A DNA stretch of 64,000 nucleotides from Edaphovirga cremea (GTDB taxonomy: Bacteria > Pseudomonadota > Gammaproteobacteria > Enterobacterales > Enterobacteriaceae), in contig NZ_QOVA01000004.1 of NCBI RefSeq assembly GCF_003332275.1, forward strand, positions 62,001-126,000. Direction: 5' to 3'. Under the pieces are notes generated by a model. That model was given only the letters and a program-made list of their open reading frames with translations, was not told where the DNA came from and searched no databases. Positions within the stretch are counted from its first letter, which is position 1. Every line of letters starts with the position of its first letter. Below are positions 19,655 to 30,400 of the stretch, in pieces. The position numbers were made by a program, and so were the translations under genes.

Positions 19655-19927
19655 CCAATAAAACCCTTTGTGCAGTTAATCGCTGCACAAAGGCGTTATC
19701 CTCTCTTCCCTCGCTTTTAATGATTCCTCATCTCCCCTATGAAGTGAAGAAAACACCTCCCTTCTACCTCAAGAATGCATTGGGAATAGTTTGAGATCGA
19801 GGGTGATTTCGTTATTGCAGGTGGGTAATTTTCTTTCATTTTCTATGAAGAAATTCGGTCATATTTACTACACTTATCAAGTGGTGACTTTTTAAGCATT
19901 AAATCGGTCATCCAAATGAAAATTCTT

Positions 19928-19943
19928 TGTGACGCAAATCACA
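19928..19943. promoter_or_regulatory. CRP site 1 of the mtl promoter
   Basis: TGTGACGCAAATCACA has perfect half-sites TGTGA and TCACA with the six-base spacer of the CRP consensus. Confidence 0.8.
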
Positions 19944-19971
19944 ACTCAACGATAAATAGCCTTCACTATTA

Positions 19972-19987
19972 TGTGATTTAAATCACA
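19972..19987. promoter_or_regulatory. CRP site 2 of the mtl promoter
   Basis: TGTGATTTAAATCACA is a perfect palindrome with consensus CRP half-sites. Confidence 0.85.
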
Positions 19988-20044
19988 TAAAAACCCTATT
20001 TTCATCATCACGGTGGGTATTGTAGCTTTTTTACACGGACTTTT

Positions 20045-20060
20045 TGTGATTCAAGTCACG
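20045..20060. promoter_or_regulatory. CRP site 3 of the mtl promoter
   Basis: TGTGATTCAAGTCACG matches the CRP consensus except for the last base. Confidence 0.7.
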
Positions 20061-20088
20061 CAAGTGGTGGGTGGTGAGGGGGGTATGA

Positions 20089-20104
20089 TGTGATATTAGT
20101 CACA
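20089..20104. promoter_or_regulatory. CRP site 4 of the mtl promoter
   Basis: TGTGATATTAGTCACA has perfect half-sites. It is the site nearest the gene, about 140 bases before the mtlA start. Confidence 0.8.
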
Positions 20105-20241
20105 CTTTTGCCGCGCGCTACGCGAGTAAAACATAAGGTGCTAGAGTTCGCCTGCAATCAGCAATATCGACGGGGCTTTGCCATCGTCTCAACAAATATC
20201 ACGCGCTCTATTGTAAGCGCGTTTCAATAGGGGTGTGTTTT

Positions 20242-22155
20242 ATGCTTTCACCAGACGTTAAGGTCAAGGTCCAGAATTTTGGCCGCTTCTTAAGCAATAT
20301 GGTGATGCCCAATATCGGTGCATTTATCGCCTGGGGGATCATTACAGCGTTGTTTATCCCAACAGGCTGGTTGCCGAACGAGACATTAGCCAAACTCGTT
20401 GGTCCGATGATCACCTATTTGCTGCCGCTGCTGATCGGTTATACCGGTGGTAAGTTGGTGGGTGGCGATCGTGGCGGTGTTGTCGGTGCCATTACCACCA
20501 TGGGTGTGATTGTTGGTGCGGACATGCCGATGTTCCTTGGCGCGATGATCGCAGGTCCGCTGGGCGGCCTGGCCATCAAAAAGTTTGATGCGTGGGTCGA
20601 CGGCAAGATCAAAAGCGGCTTTGAGATGCTGGTTAACAACTTCTCGGCCGGTATTATCGGTATGCTGCTGGCAATTCTGGCGTTCCTGGCGATTGGACCG
20701 CTGGTAGAATTGCTGTCGAAATTCCTGGCGGCAGGCGTCCATATCATGGTGGTGCATAACCTGCTGCCATTGACGTCAATCTTTGTAGAACCGGCGAAAA
20801 TCCTGTTCCTCAACAACGCAATCAACCACGGCATCTTCTCGCCGCTGGGTATCCAGCAGGCCACCGAAGCGGGTAAATCAATCTTCTTCCTGATTGAAGC
20901 CAACCCAGGCCCAGGTATGGGTGTACTGATGGCGTACATTTTCTTTGGCCGTGGCAGTGCCAAGCAGTCTGCTGGCGGTGCAGCGATCATCCACTTCCTC
21001 GGTGGTATTCACGAAATCTATTTCCCATATGTCCTGATGAATCCGCGTCTGATCCTTGCGGTTATTCTGGGCGGTATGACTGGCGTATTTACCTTGACCC
21101 TGCTGAATGGCGGTCTGGTTTCCCCGGCATCTCCTGGCTCCATTCTGGCGATTCTGGCGATGACGCCAAAAGGTGCTTACTTTGCAAACATAGCAGCGGT
21201 TGTTGCCGCGTTTGCCGTCTCCTTTGTTGTTTCCGCTGTTTTGCTGAAAACCAGCAAAGTCAAAGACGATGATGATATCGAAGAAGCGACCCGTCGCATG
21301 CAAGAGATGAAAGCCCAGTCCAAAGGTGGCGTCGTTTCTGCCCACGCGGATGGCGATCTCTCTACCGTACGTAAAATCATCGTTGCCTGTGATGCCGGTA
21401 TGGGCTCAAGCGCGATGGGTGCAGGTGTTCTGCGCAAGAAGGTACAGGATGCCGGACTGAAGAATATTTCAGTCACCAACATGGCCATCAATAGCCTGCC
21501 GGAAGATGTTGATCTGGTTATCACTCACCGTGATTTGACTGAGCGGGCGATGCGCCATGCGCCACAGGCACAGCACATTTCGCTGACCAACTTCCTGGAC
21601 AGCAAGCTGTACAGCGATCTGACAGCGCGCCTGGTTGCTGCCAACGTGACCAATGAGCTCCAGCAGAAAGTGATCACCACGCAGGATCACACTGTTGATG
21701 CGACGGAACAAAATCTGTTTAAACTGACGGCAGCCAATATTTTCCTGGGTCTGCATGCTTCAGAAAAAGAGCAGGCGATTCGTTTTGCCGGTGAGCAACT
21801 GGTTAAAGGCGGTTACGTTGAACCGGAATACGTCGACGCGATGATGGATCGTGAAAGACTGACCTCAACGTATTTGGGTGAGTCGATTGCCGTTCCACAC
21901 GGTACGATTGAAGCCAAAGATCGCGTGCTGAAAACCGGTATCGTCTTCTGTCAGTATCCGCAAGGTGTTCGCTTCGGTGAGGAGGAAGATGAAGTTGCCA
22001 AACTGGTTATTGGTATCGCCGCACGTAACAATGAACACATTCAGGTCATCACCAGTCTGACCAACGCATTGGATGATGACAGCGTTATCCAGCGGTTGTC
22101 CCAGACGGAAAATGTGCAGGAAGTACTCGACCTGCTTGCAGGCAAAAAAGCCTGA
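20242..22155 (+). CDS. mtlA: PTS mannitol transporter, EIICBA
   Basis: A 637-residue inner-membrane permease that takes up D-mannitol and phosphorylates it to mannitol 1-phosphate. Domains in order are IIC (about 1-335, with the GGIHE substrate motif near 255-258), IIB (375-470, phospho-Cys383 in ACDAGMGSS) and IIA (490-637, phospho-His553 in VPHGTIEAKD). These agree with E. coli MtlA (637). The ATG at 20242 is preferred to the GTG at 20233 because the AGGGG site overlaps the latter. It is first in mtlADR and lies behind four CRP sites. Confidence 0.97.
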   Translation: MLSPDVKVKVQNFGRFLSNMVMPNIGAFIAWGIITALFIPTGWLPNETLAKLVGPMITYLLPLLIGYTGGKLVGGDRGGVVGAITTMGVIVGADMPMFLGAMIAGPLGGLAIKKFDAWVDGKIKSGFEMLVNNFSAGIIGMLLAILAFLAIGPLVELLSKFLAAGVHIMVVHNLLPLTSIFVEPAKILFLNNAINHGIFSPLGIQQATEAGKSIFFLIEANPGPGMGVLMAYIFFGRGSAKQSAGGAAIIHFLGGIHEIYFPYVLMNPRLILAVILGGMTGVFTLTLLNGGLVSPASPGSILAILAMTPKGAYFANIAAVVAAFAVSFVVSAVLLKTSKVKDDDDIEEATRRMQEMKAQSKGGVVSAHADGDLSTVRKIIVACDAGMGSSAMGAGVLRKKVQDAGLKNISVTNMAINSLPEDVDLVITHRDLTERAMRHAPQAQHISLTNFLDSKLYSDLTARLVAANVTNELQQKVITTQDHTVDATEQNLFKLTAANIFLGLHASEKEQAIRFAGEQLVKGGYVEPEYVDAMMDRERLTSTYLGESIAVPHGTIEAKDRVLKTGIVFCQYPQGVRFGEEEDEVAKLVIGIAARNNEHIQVITSLTNALDDDSVIQRLSQTENVQEVLDLLAGKKA

Positions 22156-22164
22156 AGCAATTAA

Positions 22165-22189
22165 CAACCGGGCCTGAGTGGCCCGGTTG
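22165..22189 (+). terminator. intercistronic hairpin between mtlA and mtlD
   Basis: CAACCGGGCC (22165-22174) and GGCCCGGTTG (22180-22189) form a perfect 10-bp stem, followed by TGTTTCT. It could act as a partial terminator or protect the mtlA mRNA end. Confidence 0.6.
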
Positions 22190-22217
22190 TGTTTCTACGT
22201 ATTGAAGGGTTAATAAC

Positions 22218-23363
22218 ATGAAAGCATTACATTTCGGTGCAGGTAATATCGGTCGCGGTTTTATTGGCAAATTGCTTGCTGATGCCGGTGTCGAGCTGAC
22301 CTTTGCTGACGTCAGTCAGCCACTTCTCGATGCGCTGAACAGCCGCAAAGGCTATCAGGTGCATGTTGTGGGTGAGCAGGCGCGAGTGGAAAGCGTGAGC
22401 AATGTCAGCGCGGTACACAGCGGCAGCCAGGACGCAGTGGCACTGATCGCAGATGCCGATATGGTAACGACCGCTGTAGGGCCCAACATCCTTGGCAAAA
22501 TAGCCGGGACGATTGCGCAAGGTCTGGTGAAACGCCAGCAGCAAGGCAACACCCAGCCGTTGAATATTATCGCATGTGAAAATATGGTGCGTGGCACCAG
22601 CCAACTGAAAGCCTCGGTGTTTGCCGAGTTACCTCAGGATGCCCAGACCTGGGTTGAACAATATGTTGGATTCGTTGATTCCGCGGTGGATCGCATCGTA
22701 CCGCCCGCGGAAGCAGGCAGCACCGATCCGCTGGAAGTCACGGTAGAGACTTTCAGCGAATGGATCGTGGACGAAACCCAATTTAAAGGCCAGCCACCCG
22801 CGATTAAAGGCATGGAACTGACCAACAATCTGATGGCATTTGTTGAGCGCAAACTCTTTACCCTGAATACGGGTCACGCGATTACCGCGTATCTCGGTCA
22901 GCAAGCCAGTCATGCCACGATTCGCGATGCAATTCTCGACCCGGCCATCCGTGCGGTAGTGAAAGGCGCGATGGAAGAGAGCGGTGCCGTACTGATTAAG
23001 CGTTACGACTTCGATGCTGATAAGCATGCAGCGTATATCAACAAAATCCTGCAACGCTTTGAAAACCCGTACCTGCACGATGACGTTGAGCGTGTTGGAC
23101 GCCAGCCATTGCGTAAACTGAGCGCTGGCGATCGCCTGATCAAACCTCTGCTGGGCACGCTGGAATATGGATTGCCGCATAAAAATCTGGTGACGGGGAT
23201 TGCGGCTGCGCTGCGCTACCGCAGTGAACAGGATCCGCAAGCGGCGGAATTGGTTGATTTATTGGCGAAACTTGGTCCGAAAGGTGCGCTGTCACAAATT
23301 TCTGGCTTACCGGCAGACAGCGACGTTGTCGCCGAGGCCGTGAGTGTGTATAACGCCATGTAA
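22218..23363 (+). CDS. mtlD: mannitol-1-phosphate 5-dehydrogenase
   Basis: A 381-residue NAD-dependent polyol dehydrogenase converting mannitol 1-phosphate to fructose 6-phosphate. The start [20 protein letters not shown] carries the nucleotide-binding motif. The KxxxxNxxH-type catalytic segment shows as [18 protein letters not shown]. Length matches E. coli MtlD (382). The mtlA stop is 62 bases upstream. Confidence 0.97.
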   Translation: MKALHFGAGNIGRGFIGKLLADAGVELTFADVSQPLLDALNSRKGYQVHVVGEQARVESVSNVSAVHSGSQDAVALIADADMVTTAVGPNILGKIAGTIAQGLVKRQQQGNTQPLNIIACENMVRGTSQLKASVFAELPQDAQTWVEQYVGFVDSAVDRIVPPAEAGSTDPLEVTVETFSEWIVDETQFKGQPPAIKGMELTNNLMAFVERKLFTLNTGHAITAYLGQQASHATIRDAILDPAIRAVVKGAMEESGAVLIKRYDFDADKHAAYINKILQRFENPYLHDDVERVGRQPLRKLSAGDRLIKPLLGTLEYGLPHKNLVTGIAAALRYRSEQDPQAAELVDLLAKLGPKGALSQISGLPADSDVVAEAVSVYNAM

Positions 23364-23392
23364 AATGCCGATTATTGGCAATGAGGACGTGT

Positions 23393-23431
23393 AATACAGG
23401 GCGTGCGGCGGTTGTGGTACGCACCTGTATT
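23393..23431 (+). other. hairpin between mtlD and mtlR
   Basis: AATACAGG (23393-23400) is complementary to CCTGTATT (23424-23431), with further pairing inside (GCGTGC/GTACGC). It lies in the 131-base mtlD-mtlR gap and could lower mtlR expression relative to mtlAD. Confidence 0.5.
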
Positions 23432-23494
23432 GCATTGATGGCAACAGCCTGAGAGACACCGGCCGAACGACAACACTAGCGTATTGAACAGACG

Positions 23495-24013
23495 ATGACA
23501 GAAGCAGCTCAAGCATTTGAAAACCGGGTTTTGGAAAAGCTGAATACCGGAAAAAGCGTTCGCAATTTTATTATCGCGGCGATCGAATTATTGACTGAGG
23601 CTGTCAATGTATTGGTTTTGCAAGTTTTTCAGAAAGACGATTACGCAGTGAAATACGCAGTGGAACCCTTGTTAAGCGGGACTGGCCCGTTAGGCGAACT
23701 CTCGGTCCGCCTGAAATTGATGTATGGGCTTGGCGTGATCACCCGTAACGAGTATGAAGATGCCGAGCTGCTCATGTCGATGCGCGAGGAGTTTGATTTT
23801 GACGGCGCGGATTACCGCTTTTCGGATGACGAAATTCTTGGGCCTTTCAGCAAACTGCATTGTGTGGTTGATTTACCTCCTGCGCCCGACCTGCTCGCTG
23901 ACGAGACATTGGCTGCCATGCAGCGCCAGCGTTATCGGCAAATTATCCGTTCAACCATGGTATTATCGGTGACACAATTGATTGCTGGTATCAGCATGAA
24001 GAAAGCGTTTTGA
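23495..24013 (+). CDS. mtlR: mannitol operon repressor MtlR
   Basis: A 172-residue protein of the MtlR family, which is helical and lacks a recognisable DNA-binding motif. The RNFIIAAIELLTEAVNVLVL segment and the GPLGELSVRLKLMYGLGVI core are typical. It reduces mtlAD expression in E. coli. It is third in the mtl cluster. Confidence 0.93.
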   Translation: MTEAAQAFENRVLEKLNTGKSVRNFIIAAIELLTEAVNVLVLQVFQKDDYAVKYAVEPLLSGTGPLGELSVRLKLMYGLGVITRNEYEDAELLMSMREEFDFDGADYRFSDDEILGPFSKLHCVVDLPPAPDLLADETLAAMQRQRYRQIIRSTMVLSVTQLIAGISMKKAF

Positions 24014-24138
24014 TCCTTCCGCACTGTTGTCTTGCTGTAGCAAGCTGCTGAAAAGCCGCTATCCTGATACACTATCCACCACAAAATCCATTTTATATAA
24101 AAAATCATGCCCGCATGCGGCATGAACGGGTCATTATT

Positions 24139-24495
24139 ATGAGTGAAAAGAAAGAGATAAAACGCCTGAGCGACAAGCTTGATGCGTTAAAACACAAAGA
24201 CTCCACGGTAATTCAGCAGGGCAACGTTGAGCTTATTGCCAAGCACGAAAAAGAAAAAGAGAAGCTGGCGGTAGAAATTGAACGCCTGAAGCAGGTTTAT
24301 CTCAGCAAACTGAGCCTTGAGGCGCAGCAAGTGGTGGCGATGCCTTTCAAACGTGAAATCACCAAGAAAGAGCAGGCTGACATGGGTACGCTGAAGAAAA
24401 GCGTCCGTGGGCTGATTGTGGTACATCCGATGACCGCGCTGGGTCGTGAGATGAAGATTAAAGTGGTGACCGGCTACGCCAAAAAAGCGTTCTGA
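24139..24495 (+). CDS. yibL: YibL family ribosome-associated protein (DUF2810)
   Basis: A 118-residue basic protein, like E. coli YibL (120), with an N-terminal coiled-coil-like half (KEIKRLSDKLDALKHK to IERLKQVYLSKL) and the conserved C-terminal block ITKKEQADMGTLKKSVRGL. E. coli YibL co-purifies with ribosomes; its role is unclear. The ATG at 24139 fits the family; an in-frame ATG at 24115 would add eight residues. It lies just after mtlR, as in E. coli. Confidence 0.88.
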   Translation: MSEKKEIKRLSDKLDALKHKDSTVIQQGNVELIAKHEKEKEKLAVEIERLKQVYLSKLSLEAQQVVAMPFKREITKKEQADMGTLKKSVRGLIVVHPMTALGREMKIKVVTGYAKKAF

Positions 24496-24521
24496 TTGAC
24501 GCAGCCTCCCGCTTTGACTGG

Positions 24522-24542
24522 CCTTCCCCGGGATGGGGAAGG
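24522..24542. terminator. hairpin between yibL and yiiM
   Basis: CCTTCCCC (24522-24529) and GGGGAAGG (24535-24542) form an 8-bp stem in the 54-base gap between convergent genes. It may serve both directions. Confidence 0.6.
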
Positions 24543-24549
24543 TAGCCAC

Positions 24550-25221
24550 TTATTTCCCAAATAAGCGGTGATCAAAATCCTCAATTTTGTAGTTTACCAA
24601 CCGCATTTGCATTGTTCTGCTCCAACTGGCCGAGATACCGGCGGCGGCCATCAGGCGGCGGTATTGTTCTTCGTCAAACGGCAAATGGAAGGCAATCATG
24701 ATGGCCTCTGCGACGCTAATATCACTGTTACGGGTTAATAATTCGAGTGATTTATCGCTGCTGATTTTACCTGCCGACACGACCCGATAAAGCCAACCAC
24801 AGCGGCCACTCTGCTGTAAAAGCTGTGAAATATCATTGATACCAAAGTGATAATTGAGCTTGTAGCAGGGTGAACGCGGTTGGGTGATCTGAATCAGCGC
24901 CTCGCCCCAACGGAAAATATCGCCAATATTGACGTTTTCTTCCGTCAGGCCCAGCGTCGAGATATTTTCACCAAACGCCGGGGGATGAAATTGATCTTCC
25001 TGTTCTGGGAAATGTTTGCGCAGAAAGGCGTAATGTTCGCGTGGAAAATGGCACAGTGCGCGGTCAACGCCACCGTGGAATAACGTCTCAGCCTGTTGAT
25101 CGCCCTCCAAGCCCAACGGCGTCAGCATCAGGCTTCCATTCACCGTCCGTTTGGCTATTGCGCTGGGCGTACTGCCCTCGTAGGGTTCAATGGTACCGAT
25201 GTACACTTCCGGATAATGCAT
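24550..25221 (-). CDS. yiiM: MOSC domain protein YiiM
   Basis: A 223-residue molybdenum-cofactor sulfurase C-terminal (MOSC) domain protein, matching E. coli YiiM. E. coli YiiM takes part in detoxifying N-hydroxylated base analogues such as 6-hydroxylaminopurine. Conserved parts are GLEGDQQAETLFHGGVDRALCHFP, FGENISTLGLTEENV, and QPRSPCYKLNYHFG with the Cys thought to bind the cofactor. The start at 25221 is chosen because upstream in-frame codons add 60 non-conserved residues. It is downstream of sodA on the same strand. Confidence 0.92.
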   Translation of the reverse strand: MHYPEVYIGTIEPYEGSTPSAIAKRTVNGSLMLTPLGLEGDQQAETLFHGGVDRALCHFPREHYAFLRKHFPEQEDQFHPPAFGENISTLGLTEENVNIGDIFRWGEALIQITQPRSPCYKLNYHFGINDISQLLQQSGRCGWLYRVVSAGKISSDKSLELLTRNSDISVAEAIMIAFHLPFDEEQYRRLMAAAGISASWSRTMQMRLVNYKIEDFDHRLFGK

Positions 25222-25329
25222 GTTGCCTCCATTCGCCGTTCTGGTAAACCTAAGCATAACCCGCATTGAGGCGGGGCAACAGGTGAAATACGTCGTATCG
25301 GAAAGGGAGGGTTGGCGAATCGCAGGCAT

Positions 25330-25360
25330 AAAAAATGCCAGCAAGCTGAGCTTGCTGGCA
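25330..25360 (-). terminator. terminator of sodA
   Basis: TGCCAGCAAGC (25336-25346) and GCTTGCTGGCA (25350-25360) form an 11-bp stem. On the minus strand it is followed by six T (AAAAAA at 25330-25335). Strong. Confidence 0.88.
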
Positions 25361-25402
25361 GAGTGCTGACCGCGCAGGGCGTCGGTCAGTGATACAGACA
25401 AA

Positions 25403-26026
25403 TTACTTGGCTTCAGACAGGCGTTTTGCTGCTTCGTCCCAGTTCACTACGTTCCAGAATGCCTTGATGTAATCCGGGCGACGGTTCTGGAATTTCAGGT
25501 AATAAGCATGTTCCCACACGTCCAGACCCAGCAATGGGTAACCGGCGGCACCTGAAATAGCTTCACCCATCAGCGGGCTGTCCTGGTTTGCAGTAGAAAC
25601 AACGGCCAGTTTGCCATCGTCTTTCAGTACCAGCCACGCCCAGCCGGAGCCGAAACGGGTGGCTGCTGCTTTTTCAAACTGCTCTTTGAACGTATCAACG
25701 CTACCGAAATCGCGCTCGATGGCGGTTTTCAGTTCGCCTTGCAGCGTGGTGCCGGTTTTCAGGCCCTTCCAGAACAGGCTGTGGTTAGCGTGACCACCTG
25801 CGTTGTTACGCAGTACGGTTTTCTTGTCCGCTGGAATCTGATCCAGTTTGGTGATCAATTCTTCAACAGGCAGTGCAGCCAGTTCTGGCAGACTTTCCAG
25901 CGCCGCGTTGGCGTTGTTAACGTATGCCTGATGGTGTTTGGTGTGATGGATTTCCATCGTCTGCTTGTCAAAGTGCGGCTCAAGTGCGTCGTATGCGTAA
26001 GGCAGGGATGGCAGTGAGTAACTCAT
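25403..26026 (-). CDS. sodA: manganese superoxide dismutase
   Basis: A 207-residue cytoplasmic Mn-SOD. Metal ligands are His27, His82, Asp169 and His173 (LDVWEHAYY), and the Mn-type signature [10 protein letters not shown] is present. Length and ligand positions match E. coli SodA. The start [12 protein letters not shown] at 26026 is chosen over an ATG five codons upstream. A Fur box lies 85-103 bases upstream, so iron-dependent repression is likely. Confidence 0.97.
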   Translation of the reverse strand: MSYSLPSLPYAYDALEPHFDKQTMEIHHTKHHQAYVNNANAALESLPELAALPVEELITKLDQIPADKKTVLRNNAGGHANHSLFWKGLKTGTTLQGELKTAIERDFGSVDTFKEQFEKAAATRFGSGWAWLVLKDDGKLAVVSTANQDSPLMGEAISGAAGYPLLGLDVWEHAYYLKFQNRRPDYIKAFWNVVNWDEAAKRLSEAK

Positions 26027-26110
26027 ATTCTTCATCTCCATTATAGTTTGGGCGGCGCAATCTTTTTGTTAGCACCGCGTAAGCAGTCGGATCATTATAG
26101 TTAATTAAAT

Positions 26111-26129
26111 GATATTGAAAATGATTATC
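26111..26129. promoter_or_regulatory. Fur box upstream of sodA
   Basis: GATATTGAAAATGATTATC matches the 19-base Fur consensus GATAATGATAATCATTATC at 16 positions. It lies in the 247-base gap between fdhD and sodA. Confidence 0.75.
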
Positions 26130-26273
26130 TATGCTGTGCCTGACCCGAACCGCTGTTTTACCCCGCGCCATGCGGGGCTTATAGCGTTGTGAAATAAGCG
26201 TAAGAGAATTTGTCTAAGCCCAGTTACGCAATGATACCGCGCAATATTGGTCAATCGAAGCCCTGTTGCACCC

Positions 26274-27104
26274 TTAACCTAGGCGTTGCGGATGGGTGTA
26301 TACCGTGGCGCGACCGGATTTGCTGAACCCAACAAGGGTTAAATTACAGCGTTGCGCTACATCGACCGCCAACGTGGTCGCAGCCGACACCGCGAAAAGG
26401 ATCTCCACGCCACACATTGCCGATTTTTGCACCATTTCGTAGCTGGCGCGGCTGGAGACCAGCGCGGCTCCGACTTGCCAGTCGGGCTCTCCTGAGCGCA
26501 GGCCGAGCATCTTATCCAGCGCAACGTGTCGGCCCACATCTTCGCAGCCACCAAGCAGTTGTCCTTGCCCGGAAATCCAGGCGGCAGCATGGGTACAACC
26601 GGTGAGCTGCCCCACGCTCTGTAACGACTTCAACTGACCTAACGCCTGATCCAGATTTGCGAGATCAAAATGCTGGGTAAACGGCAGTGGCGTCAGCGGA
26701 CGGAAAATATCTTCCAACTGCTCGATGCCACATACGCCACAACCGGTACGTCCCGCCATCGCCCGGCGTCGCTCCTTCAGTCCGCTAAAGCGGCGGCTGG
26801 AGAGTTCGACGTGCACTTCGATGCCGCCATTGCAGGAGGGAGAGACCTCGATGCCGTAGATCTCTTGTGGTGAAGCAATAATCCCTTCCGACAAAGAGAA
26901 ACCGAGCGCAAAGGCTTCCAGATCTTTGGGCGAGGCCATCATCACCACATGGGAAATACCGTTATACACCAGCGCAACTGGCACCTCTTCTGCCAGCCAG
27001 TCCATTTCGGGCAAGCCCAAACGTTGGCGCTGTTCGACGGAACGTTGTTGTGCACCTGTGACGGGGGCGGATTCGGGAACGTGTTGAGTATTCATCGTTT
27101 TCAC
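26274..27104 (-). CDS. fdhD: formate dehydrogenase sulfurtransferase FdhD
   Basis: A 276-residue cytoplasmic protein that passes sulfur from IscS to the Mo-bisMGD cofactor of formate dehydrogenases. The sulfur-carrying CGVCG motif is intact (Cys122 and Cys125). The GFSLSEGII and [13 protein letters not shown] segments are family hallmarks. It is divergent from fdoGHI, whose catalytic subunit it activates. Confidence 0.95.
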   Translation of the reverse strand: MKTMNTQHVPESAPVTGAQQRSVEQRQRLGLPEMDWLAEEVPVALVYNGISHVVMMASPKDLEAFALGFSLSEGIIASPQEIYGIEVSPSCNGGIEVHVELSSRRFSGLKERRRAMAGRTGCGVCGIEQLEDIFRPLTPLPFTQHFDLANLDQALGQLKSLQSVGQLTGCTHAAAWISGQGQLLGGCEDVGRHVALDKMLGLRSGEPDWQVGAALVSSRASYEMVQKSAMCGVEILFAVSAATTLAVDVAQRCNLTLVGFSKSGRATVYTHPQRLG

Positions 27105-27479
27105 TGTGGCGTTACCAAGCTATATCGGGTCACACATTGGGTGTGGCAGCGGAATCTTGAATCATTCAGGCGCTCACCTTAGCGCTGTTCGGACGGTAAA
27201 AAAATATTTTTTGCCAACGAGCGGCACCATTCTCCCGTCCCTGCCTTTCGCTGCGAGCAAGCTCACAGTTTTACACGGTGTTGTTCACTTATAGGCTACC
27301 AACATTTAACAACCTTAAAAACATTATGGTATTATATCACTTACAAAAATAAGGACTTTTAACCCTGGGAAAAGGGTGGTTAAGCGGTTTACCCCACCGT
27401 ATCAAGAATGACGAAGGGGCAAGGTTAATTGTTGATTTTAAGAGCAATAATGTCGAATTACACCATAAGGAGATACCCG
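27105..27479. other. intergenic promoter region between fdhD and fdoG
   Basis: 375 bases without a gene between divergent starts. The AT-rich middle (27300-27350) is the likely promoter area for both sides. A good AAGGAGA ribosome site precedes fdoG. No clear FNR, NarL or CRP palindrome stood out. Confidence 0.5.
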
Positions 27480-30400
27480 ATGCAGGTCAGCAGAAGACAG
27501 TTCTTCAAGATCTGTGCTGGCGGTATGGCGGGGACTACGGCAGCAGCACTCGGCTTTACGCCGTCAGTGGCGATGGCTGAGACACGTCAATACAAGCTAT
27601 TGCGTTCACGCGAAACCCGGAATAACTGCACTTACTGTTCCGTCGGCTGTGGCATTTTGATCTACAGTTTGGGCGATGGTGCGAAGAATGTTACCGAAAG
27701 TATTTTCCACATTGAAGGTGATCCAGACCATCCGGTCAGCCGGGGTTCACTCTGCCCGAAAGGCGCAGGCGTGCTGGATTATATCCACAGTGAAAACCGT
27801 CTGAAATTCCCCGAATACCGGGCACCGGGCTCGGACAAATGGCAGCGCATGAGTTGGGATGAGGCGGTTGAACGCATTGCCCGCCTGATGAAAGACGACC
27901 GTGACGCCAACTTTGTTGAGAAAAATGAAGCCAATGTCACCGTCAACCGCTGGCTGACGACCGGTATGCTCTGCTCATCTGCCGCGAGCAACGAAACCGG
28001 GATTCTGGACCAGAAATTTGCCCGTGCCCTTGGCATGCTGGCTATCGATTGCCAGGCTCGCCTGTGCCATGGCCCAACCGTTGCTGCACTGGCGCCGTCC
28101 TTTGGCCGTGGGGCAATGACCAATAACTGGGTCGATATCAAAAACGCCAACGTTATCCTGATTATGGGTGGCAATGCCGCCGAAGCGCATCCGGTAGGCT
28201 TCAAATGGGTTATCGAAGCCAAAACGCAGAACAATGCCAAAGTCATCGTCGTGGATCCGCGTTTTAACCGCAGTGCGGCCGTGGCAGACATCTACTCCCC
28301 TATTCGCGCCGGTTCTGATACCGCATTCCTGCTGGGTGTTGTTAACTATCTAATTATCAACAACAAAACCCACTCTGAATACGTTAAGGAATATACCAAC
28401 GCCAGCCTGCTGGTACGGGATGATTTCGAATTCAATGACGGTTTGTTCAGCGGTTTTGACGCCGCAACCAAAACTTACGACAGAACCTCATGGCAGTACC
28501 AATTGGATGAAAACGGTTTCGCCAAGCGCGACATGAGCCTGACCCATCCACGTTGCGTGTGGAATCTGCTCAAGCAACACGTTTCACGTTACACGCCGGA
28601 GTTGGTTGAAAACCTGTGCGGCACCTCGAAAGAGGATTTCCTGCTGATCAGCGGTTTGCTGGCTGAAACCTGTGTATCCGACAAAACGGCGACCATCCTG
28701 TACGCACTGGGCTGGACCCACCATACCGGCGGTGCCCAGACTATCCGCTGTGCGGCCATGATCCAGTTGTTGCTGGGCAATATCGGTATGGCGGGCGGCG
28801 GTGTGAACGCACTGCGCGGCCACTCGAATATTCAGGGTTATACCGATTTGGGGCTGTTGTCGCTGAATTTGCCGGGTTATATGGGACTGCCTTCGGAGAA
28901 ACAGACTTCGCTGGCGATGTACCTTGAGCAAACCACCCCGAAAGCGCTGCTGAAAGATCAGGTCAACTTCTGGAAAAACACGCCAAACTTCTTTATCAGT
29001 ATGATGAAGAGCTTCTACGGCGAGCATGCGCAGGCAGAAAACGACTGGGGATTTGACTGGTTGCCGAAGTGGGACAAAAGCTACGACGTCATGAAGCAGG
29101 CCGACCTGATGACCCAGGGCAAAATGAACGGTTACATCGTTCAGGGCTTCAATCCGCTGGCGGCATTCCCGGATAAAAACAAATCTTCCCGTGCGCTCTC
29201 CCGCCTGAAATATATGGTGGTGATTGACCCGCTGGTGACGGAGTCGTCCAACTTCTGGCAAAACCACGGTGAGATGAATGACATCGATCCGACCAAAATC
29301 CAGACCGAGGTATTCCGCCTGCCTTCCTCCTGCTTTGCTGAGGAAAATGGGTCTATTGCCAACTCAGGCCGTTGGTTGCAATGGCACTGGCACGCTGCCG
29401 AGCCGCCGGGTGAGGCGCTGCATGACGGTAAAATCCTGGCGCGTATCTTCCTGCGTCTGCGTGAGTTGTATCGTGAGGAAGGCGGTGCCAATCCTGAGCC
29501 ATTGCTGAATATGTCCTGGGATTACCAGGACCCGCTGGATCCGACGGCGGAAGAAGTGGCGCGCGAAGGTAATGGTAAAGCGCTGGCTGATATCCTTGAC
29601 GATAAAGGCAATGTGGTACTGAAAAAAGGCCAGCAACTCACCAGCTTTGCCCAACTGAAAAATGATGGCAGTACCGCCAGTTTCTGCTGGGTCTACACCG
29701 GCAGTTGGACAGAGCAGGGCAACCAGATGGCGCGGCGCGATAACGCCGATCCATCGGGACTCGGTTGTACCTCGGGCTGGGCATGGGCATGGCCGTTGAA
29801 CCGCCGCATTCTGTACAACCGCGCGTCAGTCGATCCGCAGGGGCAACCCTGGGACCCTAAACGTGAAATCATCCGCTGGGATGGCACAAAATGGGGTGGC
29901 GTAGACGTCGCTGATTACAGTCAGGCGGCACCGGGCTCAGGTGTCGGACCGTTCATCATGCAGCAGGAAGGCATGGGCCGGTTGTTCTCTCTGGACAAAA
30001 TGGCCGATGGTCCGTTCCCTGAACACTACGAACCAATCGAAACGCCGATTGGCACCAACCCGTTGCACCCGAACGTGGTGTCGAATCCTGTCGCGCGTAT
30101 TTTTGCCGACGATCTGGCCAATATGGGTCATGCCGACGAGTTCCCGTATGTCGCCACGACCTACTCGATCACCGAATTGTTCCGCCACTGGACGAAACAT
30201 GCGCGCCTGAACGCCATTGTGCAGCCAGAGCAGTTCATTGAAATCGGTGAGGCGCTGGCCGCAGAGAAAGGCATCCGTGCTGGCGACAGCGTGAAGATTT
30301 CCTCGAAGCGTGGATTTATCAAAGCCAAGGCGGTGGTCACCAAGCGCATCAAACCGTTGATGATTAACGGCAAGATCGTCGAAACCATCGGTATTCCTTG

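Larger units (their letters stand above)
19655..20241 (+). other. 587-base regulatory region upstream of mtlA
   Basis: There is no gene here. The stretch is AT-rich and holds four CRP-type palindromes in its second half (19928-20104), listed separately, plus the mtlA ribosome site AGGGG at 20229-20233. The first 250 bases show no clear structure. Confidence 0.7.

Noticed and set aside
28584-29267. Long antisense open frame inside fdoG
   Set aside because: A shadow of a GC-rich conserved gene; His/Gln/Arg-rich translation typical of antisense frames.
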